This document shows positions 1 to 7,188 of a stretch of 64,000 nt of DNA, piece by piece. The first letter of the stretch is position 1, and each line of letters opens with the position of its first letter. The notes beneath the pieces were generated by a model. It saw nothing but the letters and a program-made list of their open reading frames with translations, searched no databases and had not been told where the DNA came from. The position numbers were made by a program, and so were the translations under genes. The DNA comes from Schlesneria sp. (GTDB lineage: Bacteria > Planctomycetota > Planctomycetia > Planctomycetales > Planctomycetaceae), in assembly GCA_028291515.1 (NCBI GenBank), contig JAQGHU010000110.1, forward strand, positions 19,617-83,616. The letters run 5' to 3'.

Positions 1-631
1 GCTCGATTTCCAGACGCTGTCGAGCCACCGCTTCATCGAATTTCTGCAGGACTCCCAAAGCCTTGTCTTTCGACGCGACGAGTCCAATCAACAGGTACTG
101 ACCGATCGCCATGCCGTAACAAATCCAGCCCGCAGTCTCATCGGGCCAGATCACTGCCAGAATCGCCAGCACGGGAGAAGAGCGGTTCAGATGCTGGCAG
201 ATCAATCCCTTGCCCAAGGACGGCAGATAGCGGATCAGGCTCCAAACCACCCGGCCTCGTTCTATTTTGGGAGGCTGCGGACCAGGATAGATCAAGGCAA
301 ACAGCGATTGGTCGGGCATTCCTTCGATCACGCCGATCGCCAGCAGCAGGCGACCGCCCATGAAAAACACGGACTCACGAGTCTCGGGGCGGACCCAACC
401 GAAAATCGTCGATTCCATGTTCTGCGTCGCAATCAGCAGCAGCAGAGCTCCGCGGAACCATTGCTCTAGATCTTTTTCCAGCTCCTCGTCCAGATCGTTC
501 ACTCGGACAACGCGGCGGACAAACATCCGGAAGATCGGGATCGCGATGAAGCCGAGAAACAAGCGCACGATCGGCTTCAATAGCGGTTGCAACAGCCGCG
601 TCGGCAGCAGAAGTTGCAACAGTTCGTTCAC
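1..631 (-). CDS. Conserved hypothetical membrane protein, C-terminus outside window
   Basis: The reverse strand is open from a GTG at 631 to the window edge (210 codons, no stop seen). The N-terminus is a run of leucine-rich, basic amphipathic sequence (VNELLQLLLPTRLLQPLLKP), followed by an acidic patch (DLDEELEKDLEQW) and hydrophobic stretches such as GALLLLIATQ and AILAVIW, which suggests a membrane-associated protein. The GTG start is chosen because no in-frame ATG lies nearby upstream; no good ribosome binding site is visible, so the start is uncertain. I do not recognise a named family and infer no function. Two short open frames inside this stretch are shadows of it. Confidence 0.6.
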   Translation of the reverse strand, partial: MNELLQLLLPTRLLQPLLKPIVRLFLGFIAIPIFRMFVRRVVRVNDLDEELEKDLEQWFRGALLLLIATQNMESTIFGWVRPETRESVFFMGGRLLLAIGVIEGMPDQSLFALIYPGPQPPKIERGRVVWSLIRYLPSLGKGLICQHLNRSSPVLAILAVIWPDETAGWICYGMAIGQYLLIGLVASKDKALGVLQKFDEAVARQRLEIE

Positions 632-705
632 TGGAAGTCCGTTCTTGTTTCAGTTTGCTGAAGTTGAGTTGGCCGCTGATCCGAGTGGCACGCCCTGAGT
701 CATCG

Positions 706-723
706 AAGGATAACAATATCCTT
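706..723. repeat. Intergenic hairpin
   Basis: AAGGATA and TATCCTT pair around a 4-base loop. Outer GAGTC/GACTC arms could extend the stem past a 4-base bulge. It lies between the stop of the small membrane gene at 735 and the start of the gene at 631, so it could be a weak terminator or an operator. No T-tract follows. Confidence 0.35.
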
Positions 724-734
724 GACTCAATGCG

Positions 735-1106
735 CTAAGCCGGTTCGGCCGCGGGCTTCCTTGGCTTTCCGAGTATCAAATAGGCGGAGAGAAGGGTGAG
801 TGGAAGGGCCAGTGACCAGTAAGGGATGGTGTTGAAGTCCAGATCGTAGGGTGAGCGCGGGCTGCTCGCATGAGTGGTCCAACCAGTCTCATAGCCGATC
901 GTGGGAGCATCACCACAATTTTGCCAACCGAATTCCCCGTTGCGGGATTGAATGGCAAGAAGCGGCCCTCTACGCGGTCCATTCAGCCAGATCGCGAACA
1001 GATCTGTCACGGCATGGCTTCTGATCCAAAGCGTTGCGATCTCGCACGCCATGACCAGCGTGACACACCCAACTTTTCGCCTCCAGCCTCGAAAGAACTC
1101 ACCCAT
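735..1106 (-). CDS. Small two-TM protein, family copy A
   Basis: This is a 123-residue protein. It opens with FFRGWRRKVG, followed by a first hydrophobic segment (about residues 12-28), then a short polar middle and a second hydrophobic segment near the C-terminus containing LPLTLLSAYLILGKPRK. The same N- and C-terminal signatures occur in the next gene upstream (1116-1613) and again at 63256-63729, so the window carries three paralogs. The polar middle, which would sit outside the cytoplasm if both ends are inside, differs completely between copies. The ATG at 1106 is only nine bases from the stop of the neighbouring copy, so the two are probably co-transcribed. Function is unknown; the pattern suggests a lineage-specific expanded family. 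Confidence 0.7.
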   Translation of the reverse strand: MGEFFRGWRRKVGCVTLVMACEIATLWIRSHAVTDLFAIWLNGPRRGPLLAIQSRNGEFGWQNCGDAPTIGYETGWTTHASSPRSPYDLDFNTIPYWSLALPLTLLSAYLILGKPRKPAAEPA

Positions 1107-1115
1107 CGGTCAAGC

Positions 1116-1613
1116 TCAGGTAGTTGGTTTTGGTCGCTGGCGTGGCTTGGAAAGGAGTAACCACGTGGAAAGGCTGGTCAGAGGGATCGTGACGGACCAA
1201 TAGGGGATAACGCATTTAAAGACGGTAGGGGAAACGGCATCTTGTCCGAAGCTGCTTAATGACCATGACGCGGCGTTCAGAATCCGATCTGAAACAATTG
1301 GCTGTGGAGCGAGGGCACCAAACGTTTCCCACTGAAATAGCGAGAGTGGCGGCAATCCTCGTTGTGTCCATACTACAAAATTCTCGTACCTGAAAATGTG
1401 AAGTCTTCCCCGTGTCGAATCAATCGCAATCTGTTGCGGAAACACATTGATCGATACAACATCTTCGTGAAGTAGACTTCTCACCCACGCTGTCGCCAGC
1501 ACCAACGCCCCCACTAGTGCTAGACAGCCTACTTTTCGTTGCCAACTGCGGAAGAATGTGTGGCACGCTCCGAATTCTTCGCAGACCTGGCCTCGCAAGA
1601 CACTTCTCCGCAT
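1116..1613 (-). CDS. Small two-TM protein, family copy B, downstream of the retron RT
   Basis: This 165-residue protein carries the same signatures as copy A: TFFRSWQRKVG at about residue 18, a first TM segment after it, and a C-terminal TM segment with IPLTSLSTWLLLSKPRQ. The N-terminus is about 17 residues longer than in copies A and C, and no in-frame start closer to the FFR motif is seen. It starts 59 bases after the stop of the reverse transcriptase on the same strand, so it could be co-transcribed with the retron. Some retrons use a two-TM effector (Ec48), but because copies A and C exist without an RT I think it is more likely a bystander. Function is unknown. Confidence 0.65.
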   Translation of the reverse strand: MRRSVLRGQVCEEFGACHTFFRSWQRKVGCLALVGALVLATAWVRSLLHEDVVSINVFPQQIAIDSTRGRLHIFRYENFVVWTQRGLPPLSLFQWETFGALAPQPIVSDRILNAASWSLSSFGQDAVSPTVFKCVIPYWSVTIPLTSLSTWLLLSKPRQRPKPTT

Positions 1614-1672
1614 CCCATTATTGAGTTTGCAATTTGCAATCGCTTTCTCAACGCATCAAACGATGAGAAGGA

Positions 1673-3004
1673 TCACCGTCGCCAATTGATCTCATTGTAA
1701 ATCGACAGCAATTTCTCACCGCGATCCGCATTCAACTGCAAAACATGCGCGATTCGACCACGCAAATGGGCCGCAAAATCGGCCACGCCCTGGCGGTTTT
1801 GTGTGGATGGTCCCAAGCGGACGCAATTTGTCAGGATCGCCTTCAGATGATCGAAGTCCGCGCGTTTGACGTTGGTCTTGGTGTTGACCACGACACCCGC
1901 AATCGATTGCCGCTGATTGGCTCGCAGCACCTGTCGCTTCTGGCGATTCGATTGGAACCGCTCGCGCCGAATGATCTGTTCGACCAGCGGGATCAGCGTC
2001 CGCAGGCCGGCTGACAGTTCCACCGGTCCGGAGATCGTCAGGTCGTCCGCATACCGAGTGAACTGCGCTCCAAATGACTTCGCCATTCCAGTCAGCCGAG
2101 CATCCAGGTGAAACGCTGAGAGATTCGCCAGCGCGGGTGACGTCGGAGCTCCCTGCGGCAAATGGCGCCGTAGATAGGGTAGCAGTGCATACAGCTTCGC
2201 GCGGTCGAACGGAAGGTTGCTGGGTACCGCCGTGGTGGTCAGTAACCCCAGCCAGATGGCCGCTTCGCGTGAATATCCTAACCTGCGAAAGATCGCGACC
2301 ACGCGCGAGAAGCCGACGGTGGTGTAAAAGTTCGTCAGGTCGAACTTCACCACGATCCCCTGGCCCACATGCGGGACCGCGTTCGTCACGATGGAACGTC
2401 CCGGCACAAACCCGTGTGCCGCAGGATGCGTCGCCACGCGATCCAGAATCTCACGCAGAATCTTGACCTGAACCTGTTTCAAGGTCTGCTTCGGCGACTC
2501 AATCAGCCGGACTCCGCCCGAACGTTTTTGACGCCACGTATAGTGATAATGAGCCTTCTCGGGGGAAACGGCGTTTCCCGCCGAGAAGCGATGTACCAGC
2601 CACGCCACCTTATTCAGTGGTAAGCCAAGCCAGTCGGCCAGTTGTTCGGGTGTGTGAAAGACCGGCAGTCCGCATTGCCCCAGCAGCGCTTCGTCGCCGT
2701 CATCGCTGAGATTGAGGTATTGCCCGGTCCGTGAACCGAAGCGAGCGAATCGGTAGGGGGAAGCCCCTGCCACTTCCAGGCAAGGCTGCTTACCTTGTTG
2801 CCGTCGACGCAATGCCTCGTGCTGAGCGGAAGGGACCAGCCGAGTCCGTGATCTGATCTTCGGCGCGCGTCGATTCGGCTTGCTCACCGAGTCGGTTGAC
2901 GTGGTACGTTCCGGACGTGTTGTCAGACTTCCATCAGACTCGCGGTCTGATGTTGGCCCACTTCGTCCACCGAACAATCCGAACAACCATGAAAATAACC
3001 CCAT
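1673..3004 (-). CDS. Retron-type reverse transcriptase
   Basis: This 443-residue reverse transcriptase has the RT palm at about residues 150-375. Motif A is FDLTNFY (221-227, Asp222), LPQGAPTSP is at 282-290, and the catalytic YADD is at 318-321. The retron hallmark NAxxH is present as NAVPH (208-212); the usual VTG of region Y appears as IAG followed by VVVN (368-374). An N-terminal extension of about 110 residues begins with a hydrophobic stretch (GLFSWLFGLFGG) and a basic, low-complexity linker, then a small helical region (TPEQLADWLGLPLNKVAWLVHR) before the palm. From memory, this layout resembles the myxobacterial retron RTs (Mx65, Mx162), not the E. coli Ec86 type. Upstream lies a complete msr-msd candidate at 3083-3260, 78 bases from the ATG. 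No maturase, HNH or Cas1 domain is seen, so a group II intron or CRISPR RT is unlikely. Confidence 0.93.
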   Translation of the reverse strand: MGLFSWLFGLFGGRSGPTSDRESDGSLTTRPERTTSTDSVSKPNRRAPKIRSRTRLVPSAQHEALRRRQQGKQPCLEVAGASPYRFARFGSRTGQYLNLSDDGDEALLGQCGLPVFHTPEQLADWLGLPLNKVAWLVHRFSAGNAVSPEKAHYHYTWRQKRSGGVRLIESPKQTLKQVQVKILREILDRVATHPAAHGFVPGRSIVTNAVPHVGQGIVVKFDLTNFYTTVGFSRVVAIFRRLGYSREAAIWLGLLTTTAVPSNLPFDRAKLYALLPYLRRHLPQGAPTSPALANLSAFHLDARLTGMAKSFGAQFTRYADDLTISGPVELSAGLRTLIPLVEQIIRRERFQSNRQKRQVLRANQRQSIAGVVVNTKTNVKRADFDHLKAILTNCVRLGPSTQNRQGVADFAAHLRGRIAHVLQLNADRGEKLLSIYNEINWRR

Positions 3005-3082
3005 GAAGTGACATCCTGAGACACTTGGCGATCCGTCCGAGATGCGAGATCTCGCTCACTCCGCAGGGTTATTAAACATCAA

Positions 3083-3260
3083 GTCGGCTCATGGGCCGCA
3101 CAACCGATCCACTAGCGAATTGTCGTCACGGTCCTGTCGACCGTGACGACAATTCACACCACGAATCTCGAACAATTGAGCGACCGCGGGGTAACCCCGC
3201 AGCATTCCGCACGCCCCGTAAAGGACGTGAGAATTAGTCTTATGCGACCCATGAGTCGAC
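3083..3260 (-). ncRNA. Retron msr-msd RNA
   Basis: Read on the minus strand from 3260 to 3083 (178 nt), this has every part of a retron RNA in order. a1 is 3260-3240 and a2 is 3103-3083; they pair over 21 positions with 18 Watson-Crick pairs, two G-U pairs and one A-C mismatch. The first base after a1 is a G (3239), the place where the branching guanosine sits in Ec86. The msr has two hairpins: 3229-3210 (7 bp, 6-nt loop) and 3200-3186 (GCGGGG/CCCCGC, 3-nt loop). The msd is a perfect 17-bp hairpin at 3155-3117. Reverse transcription from just beside a2 through the hairpin would give an msDNA of roughly 52-75 nt. The RT gene begins 78 bases downstream. Not shown: actual ends, and the identity of the branching G, whose context AAGAC differs from the common AGC. 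Confidence 0.88.
3117..3155 (-). repeat. Perfect 17-bp hairpin, predicted msd stem
   Basis: GAATTGTCGTCACGGTC at 3117-3133 and its exact reverse complement at 3139-3155 enclose a 5-base loop. No T-tract follows on either strand, which argues against a terminator. It lies inside the a1/a2 bracket upstream of the RT, exactly where a retron msd stem belongs. Confidence 0.9.
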
Positions 3261-3266
3261 CGCGAC

Positions 3267-3295
3267 ATGGTAGCGGATCAAACAAACAGTGGCTA
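3267..3295 (-). promoter_or_regulatory. Possible promoter of the retron RNA
   Basis: On the minus strand TAGCCA (3295-3290) and TACCAT (3272-3267) match the sigma-70 -35 and -10 hexamers at four of six positions each, with a 17-base spacer. Transcription starting seven bases past the -10 would begin at 3260, the first base of a1. The hexamers are weak, so this rests mainly on the fit with the RNA start. Confidence 0.35.
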
Positions 3296-3426
3296 GGGGA
3301 TTGCCTTTCGGACAGGGGCGGCGACATTCACTTTCCTGGCATCCGATCTCAGCGGGTTTCCCGTCCGTCCGATTCACGCTACAGTCCGCTGGAAATTTGC
3401 TTTTTACCGCGGAGATGCCGTTCGCC

Positions 3427-4095
3427 ATGTTTGGAACCGAGCCGACCCCATTTGACGTGCGCCTGCAGGCATTTCGCATTCCGATTCGCGTCCATCCCTC
3501 CTTCTGGATCGTAGCCGCAGTTTTGCGATGGGATCCGGACCGCCTCGATATCGTATTCTTATCCGCCATGTGCTTGTTCGTGTCCATTCTCATCCACGAA
3601 CTGGGCCATGCATTGACCGCAGAAGCATTCGGCTGGCAATCCGAAATCATTCTTTACTGGGGCGGCGGACTGGCCATATCACAACGATACCACAATCGGA
3701 CTCCCTGGCGCGAAATTGCCGTCTCGCTGGCCGGTCCATTCGCGGGTTTTGGCTTGTACGCCCTGACACGGCTGACTATGCGCCTGCTCCCGGCCCACTT
3801 GATTACCGAACGAGTCGCCATCGTCATCGCCATAATGTTATTTCTCAATCTTTGGTGGGGCCTCGTCAACCTGTTGCCCGTACTCCCCTTGGACGGAGGG
3901 CAGGTGTGCCGCTCGTTTCTGACATGGTGCCGATTGCGCGATCCCGACCACGCCACGGCGACAATCGGCGTGGTCGTCGCGGGACTGGCTGCAGCGTTCT
4001 TCTTTACACAGTCGCACAATAATTTCGCCGGCATGATGTTCGCCATGTTCTGCATACAAAATCTTGCCATGCTCCAATCCGGCCGTCGCTGGTGA
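3427..4095 (+). CDS. M50 family site-2-type membrane metalloprotease
   Basis: This is a 222-residue polytopic membrane protein. The zinc-binding HELGH is at residues 57-61, inside a hydrophobic segment, and the third ligand motif, here NLLPVLPLDGG with Asp156, lies in a later TM segment, as in the compact M50 family related to SpoIVFB. It has no PDZ or CBS domain. Such proteases cut substrates within the membrane, often releasing regulators, but the substrate here is unknown. The frame stays open to an ATG at 3289, but that would overlap the retron promoter; GGAG at 3411-3414 sits 12 bases before the ATG at 3427 and only two before the one at 3415, so 3427 is preferred without certainty. It is divergent from the retron. 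Confidence 0.88.
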   Translation: MFGTEPTPFDVRLQAFRIPIRVHPSFWIVAAVLRWDPDRLDIVFLSAMCLFVSILIHELGHALTAEAFGWQSEIILYWGGGLAISQRYHNRTPWREIAVSLAGPFAGFGLYALTRLTMRLLPAHLITERVAIVIAIMLFLNLWWGLVNLLPVLPLDGGQVCRSFLTWCRLRDPDHATATIGVVVAGLAAAFFFTQSHNNFAGMMFAMFCIQNLAMLQSGRRW

Positions 4096-4219
4096 GGCTT
4101 ACTTGAACCGGATTCTCACATTTCTCACCGATGATTCAGGTAATTCACGTTGACGTCACAATCTGGGTGCTGATACAAGCCTGTGGATTCATAATCGGTC
4201 AATTCCACGGAAGGAAACC

Positions 4220-4591
4220 ATGACCCGACAGGCTTGGACAATCGCGTTATTACTAGTCGCCGCTTTGGGAACTGCCGGATTGGGACTGCTGACAGCCAGC
4301 GAACCCGCCATTCCACGACAACGAGTTTCCCCCAAGCTGCTGAAAGAGTCTGCGGACCACCCTGTCGTCGTCACCGCCACGGCAACCCATTCGGTGAGCC
4401 GCACACTCCAAGACCTGCGTGCATTGGCCGGGGATTTAGAAACAGCCGGTCAAAAGGCCGAAGTCGCCCGCTTGAATACGTGCATCAAGGAAATCGTCCG
4501 CCGGAACGAGCAAGAGCTAATGGAAAAGAAAGCTCTGGTCGCTCGCCTGACCGCGGAAATCGAAGACCTGAAAACGGCAATCGGTCAATAA
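4220..4591 (+). CDS. Small exported coiled-coil protein
   Basis: This 123-residue protein has an N-terminal hydrophobic signal or anchor (WTIALLLVAALGTAGLGLL), a short proline-containing linker, and a helical C-terminal half with regular charged/leucine spacing (about residues 65-123), probably a coiled coil. A GGAAGG ribosome binding site precedes the ATG. It is followed closely by the DUF1573 gene on the same strand, so the two may be co-transcribed. I recognise no family and infer only an envelope location. Confidence 0.7.
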   Translation: MTRQAWTIALLLVAALGTAGLGLLTASEPAIPRQRVSPKLLKESADHPVVVTATATHSVSRTLQDLRALAGDLETAGQKAEVARLNTCIKEIVRRNEQELMEKKALVARLTAEIEDLKTAIGQ

Positions 4592-4657
4592 GACTGGTGA
4601 TTGCTCACTCACAGACCTGACTTCTGGCCCTCAAATCGAATAGTTGGAGCCCTCGAC

Positions 4658-5455
4658 ATGGCAGTCTCGGCGAAACTCGGAACGCTGGCTATGGCTTTGG
4701 CTCCATTCATCTGGTCGGTGGTGGTCCATTCGGGGGCGGCTCCGACTCCGCTCTCAATCACGGTTCCGGAACGACCCGGCTTAGCATTTCGCCAATACGC
4801 TGTCGATCTGGGGCCGATTCAGCCCACGCCGGAAGCCCGAGCCACATTCGTGTTTGCGAACCGCGGCAAGTCAGCGGTCGATATCACGGCAGTCGATCCC
4901 AGTTGCAGCTGCCTGGTCTCGCGTGTCGATCAAAAGCATTTTGAACCCGGCGAAGAGGGCCGAATCGTACTGCGTATCCAACCGATGAAGGAACAATCGG
5001 GGGTCAAGGAATTGTTTGCGGATGTTTCCTACACCGATCCCGAACCGCGTCAGGTCCGTTTGACGTTCAAGCTGAGTATCCCCGAACGACAGATGACTGT
5101 GTCGCCCCCAGCCCTGATGGTCTATCACCCGGAGGGGAGCGATAGCACGGATGCCACGTTCACCGTCACTGATGGTCGCAAGAAATCGTTCGAAATCACC
5201 GAAGTCGCATCAACTTCGGAATTGGTCTCACCGGTGATCGGCGAACGAGCTCTAACGCCGACCGGTGAATGGACTCAGACTGTCAAGGTGACTGTTCCTG
5301 GGGCATTGCCAGTCGGCAAGCACCAGGTCATGATTCGAATCAAGACGTCGGATCCCGGCTACCCCGAACTTCGCGTCCCAATGATGCTACAGGGACCGAT
5401 CCCTGCGGAAGGCGCCGCGGACGAAGATCACGAACACGCCCATCCGGCCAAATGA
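4658..5455 (+). CDS. Exported DUF1573-type protein
   Basis: This is a 265-residue protein with an N-terminal signal peptide (hydrophobic core LAMALAPFIWSVVVHSG). It is followed by an Ig-like DUF1573 domain at about residues 45-135: an opening strand with FRQYAVDLGPIQP, then FVFANRGKSAVDI, and the typical SCSCLV pair of cysteines. A second beta-rich domain follows, and the C-terminus is histidine-rich (HEHAHPAK), which could bind metal. DUF1573 proteins are common in planctomycete envelopes; their role is not established. The start is set at the ATG at 4658, which has GGAG nine bases upstream, and not at the earlier in-frame ATG at 4601, which would place nonpolar-poor sequence before the signal peptide. 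Confidence 0.85.
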   Translation: MAVSAKLGTLAMALAPFIWSVVVHSGAAPTPLSITVPERPGLAFRQYAVDLGPIQPTPEARATFVFANRGKSAVDITAVDPSCSCLVSRVDQKHFEPGEEGRIVLRIQPMKEQSGVKELFADVSYTDPEPRQVRLTFKLSIPERQMTVSPPALMVYHPEGSDSTDATFTVTDGRKKSFEITEVASTSELVSPVIGERALTPTGEWTQTVKVTVPGALPVGKHQVMIRIKTSDPGYPELRVPMMLQGPIPAEGAADEDHEHAHPAK

Positions 5456-5482
5456 TTGTTGTCTGCTGTAGCCGTTCTTGGC

Positions 5483-5553
5483 CGTCATTCCCGCGCAGGC
5501 GGGAATCCAGCGAACGACGGAACGGATGGATTCCCGCCTGCGCGGGAATGACG
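5483..5553. repeat. Long palindromic intergenic repeat
   Basis: A perfect 27-bp inverted repeat (5483-5509 and 5527-5553) surrounds a 17-base centre. Each arm itself contains a small palindrome (CCCGCGCAGGCGGG). The arm resembles the short dispersed repeat with CGTCATTCCCGC found between genes in many bacteria. It lies downstream of the DUF1573 gene and could end its transcript as a large hairpin, though no T-tract is present. Confidence 0.85.
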
Positions 5554-5642
5554 ATGCCTCATTTGCATTCGAGCGACCTGCCCGCTACGACAATAGTGTG
5601 TCGACTACATCGGTCGCACATCGTCTCCAAGTTCGATAGCGT

Positions 5643-6524
5643 TTGGCTGTGGTGAACCAACAATCCGATCCTGATCCGTGCCCTTCTGCCCGCACACGCT
5701 GGTGGCGCGGAATCCTCTGCTGGTTGACGTTTCTGGTCACACCGCTGGGCTGGTTCTGTCGCGGCCGCCTCATTCGGCGAATGGAGCCTGAACGGTTGGA
5801 ACATGGCCTGGTCATGGTTCTAACCGGGATCGAAGGCCGCAGCTTTCTGAACGTCGGCCTGTTGTCTGGCCTGATCGATGGTGGCGTTCGCAGTGCGATG
5901 GAGATCGTCGACTGGACCACGGGAAACCGGCTCCTTGCCCTGTTTCACCTGCGTGGCTGGAAACGTAACAATCGAGTCGCCCTGGAACTGGCTAATAAAG
6001 TGATTGCCTATCAGGATCAGTATCCCAGCCGCCCGGTCTGGCTCGTGGGGCACTCAGGTGGCGGAGGGATGGCGCTGCTGATTGCTGGTGCTCTGCCACC
6101 GGGTCGGAAAGTGACCGGCATCGTGATGCTGGCCACGGCGGTGTCGCCCCGCGTCGATTTTGGTCCCGCTCTGGCAAACGTGCAGACGAGCATCTGGAAC
6201 TACTATTCTTGGTTCGACCTCTTCTTTCTGTGGTTTGGCACCACGGTCTTGGGGACGATCGACGGCCCGCACGGTCCGGCCGCCGGCGCGATCGGTTTGC
6301 GAAGCGACAAGGTGCAAGAGGCCGAGTCGATCGGCCGACTGATTCAGGTTCCCTGGCACTGGCGAATGATCAAGCAGTTCAACCTCGGCGAGCATTTTGG
6401 CTGCGTTCACCGCGTATTTGTTGCGGAGGAGGTCGCACCTCTAATCCGAGCCAGCGAAGCCTGCAGGGATGACGCCGAGGCCGACGAGGCGCGCAAATCG
6501 AGTCCGCAGTTGCATTTGGCGTGA
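5643..6524 (+). CDS. Alpha/beta-hydrolase fold protein, membrane-anchored
   Basis: This roughly 293-residue protein has an N-terminal hydrophobic segment (GILCWLTFLVTPLGWF), probably a membrane anchor. The nucleophile elbow GHSGGGG follows a beta strand (PVWLVGH) at about residue 136, as expected for an alpha/beta hydrolase serine. An Asp (LFFLWFG...GTIDGPHG) and a His late in the chain (FGCVHRVF) are candidates for the rest of the triad. The substrate is unknown. The reading frame starts with TTG at 5643; GTG at 5649 or 5652 are alternatives, and no clear ribosome binding site is seen, so the start is uncertain. The gene ends 73 bases before the sigma factor gene's preferred start and may share its transcript. 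Confidence 0.75.
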   Translation: MAVVNQQSDPDPCPSARTRWWRGILCWLTFLVTPLGWFCRGRLIRRMEPERLEHGLVMVLTGIEGRSFLNVGLLSGLIDGGVRSAMEIVDWTTGNRLLALFHLRGWKRNNRVALELANKVIAYQDQYPSRPVWLVGHSGGGGMALLIAGALPPGRKVTGIVMLATAVSPRVDFGPALANVQTSIWNYYSWFDLFFLWFGTTVLGTIDGPHGPAAGAIGLRSDKVQEAESIGRLIQVPWHWRMIKQFNLGEHFGCVHRVFVAEEVAPLIRASEACRDDAEADEARKSSPQLHLA

Positions 6525-6597
6525 CTGTCGCCGTACCATCTGCACACTGCGAGATCTCCCGCCTGATCCCTCGCCTTTTGCTTTTTGGACCGCGACT

Positions 6598-7173
6598 TTG
6601 CTGCTGTCTATTGACCAGACGCTGATCGAGCAACTTCGACGTGGCGACCGAGCGGCGTTTGCCGCCGTGATCGAACGCCATCAGCGCGCCGTCTTCGGCT
6701 ACCTGCGAGCTCGATTGCTCCAGTCGACCGACGCGGACGACATGACTCAGGAAGTCTTCCTACGGTTCTACCTCTCGCAGGCACGATTTGATTCCAATGC
6801 CCTGGTCCGCCCTTGGTTGTTGGGAATTGCCCGTAACCTGCTGCGGGAACATATCAAAGGGATGAAGCGGCGGAAGGAAGTGGCCTGGACCGAGCTTTGT
6901 CTGGAATTGGAATCGGTGCTGCCACCCGACGCGCAGGGGACCGACGACGATGACGTGATGCGGCATCTGCCGATCTGCCTGGATGGACTGGGGCCAAGTG
7001 CTCGGGAAGCGATCGAGTTGCAATATCGAGGCGAACTCAAGCTCGCCGAAATCGGCCGACAACTGCATCGCAGCGAAGGAGCGATCAAACTGTTGCTGCA
7101 TCGCGCCCGACAGGCCTTGAAGGATTGCTTGGAGCGTCGAAAAAAGCAGGCGGAACATAATCAACGGACTTGA
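6598..7173 (+). CDS. ECF RNA polymerase sigma factor 1
   Basis: This is about 191 residues. Region 2 is clear (AAFAAVIERHQRAVFGYL, then DADDMTQEVFLRFY) and region 4 has the helix-turn-helix (ELKLAEIGRQLHRSEGAIKLLLHRARQAL). No extra C-terminal domain is present. The start is placed at the TTG at 6598, just before the conserved region. An ATG at 6469 in the same frame would overlap the hydrolase gene by 56 bases and add an unrelated leader. It ends 15 bases before a 1570-residue membrane protein whose cytoplasmic N-terminus looks like the anti-sigma end of FecR-type regulators, so the pair probably forms a sigma/anti-sigma module. Confidence 0.9.
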   Translation: MLLSIDQTLIEQLRRGDRAAFAAVIERHQRAVFGYLRARLLQSTDADDMTQEVFLRFYLSQARFDSNALVRPWLLGIARNLLREHIKGMKRRKEVAWTELCLELESVLPPDAQGTDDDDVMRHLPICLDGLGPSAREAIELQYRGELKLAEIGRQLHRSEGAIKLLLHRARQALKDCLERRKKQAEHNQRT

Positions 7174-7188
7174 TGACTGACGAGCAAT

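Noticed and set aside
191..716. Short ORFs on both strands at the left end
   Set aside because: They are out-of-frame shadows of the partial minus-strand gene 1-631, which has a coherent, hydrophobic-helical protein and is open to the edge.
1673..3004. Group II intron or diversity-generating RT
   Set aside because: No maturase or HNH domain follows the RT, and no template/variable repeat or Avd-like gene is near; NAxxH and the msr-msd argue for a retron.
3117..3155. The 17-bp hairpin as a transcription terminator
   Set aside because: No T-tract follows on either strand and no gene ends next to it. Its position between a1 and a2 upstream of an RT fits msd.
3289..3426. Longer start for the M50 protease gene at 3289
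   Set aside because: The added 46 residues have no family similarity and would overlap the predicted retron promoter; GGAG and the family-like start favour 3427 or 3415.
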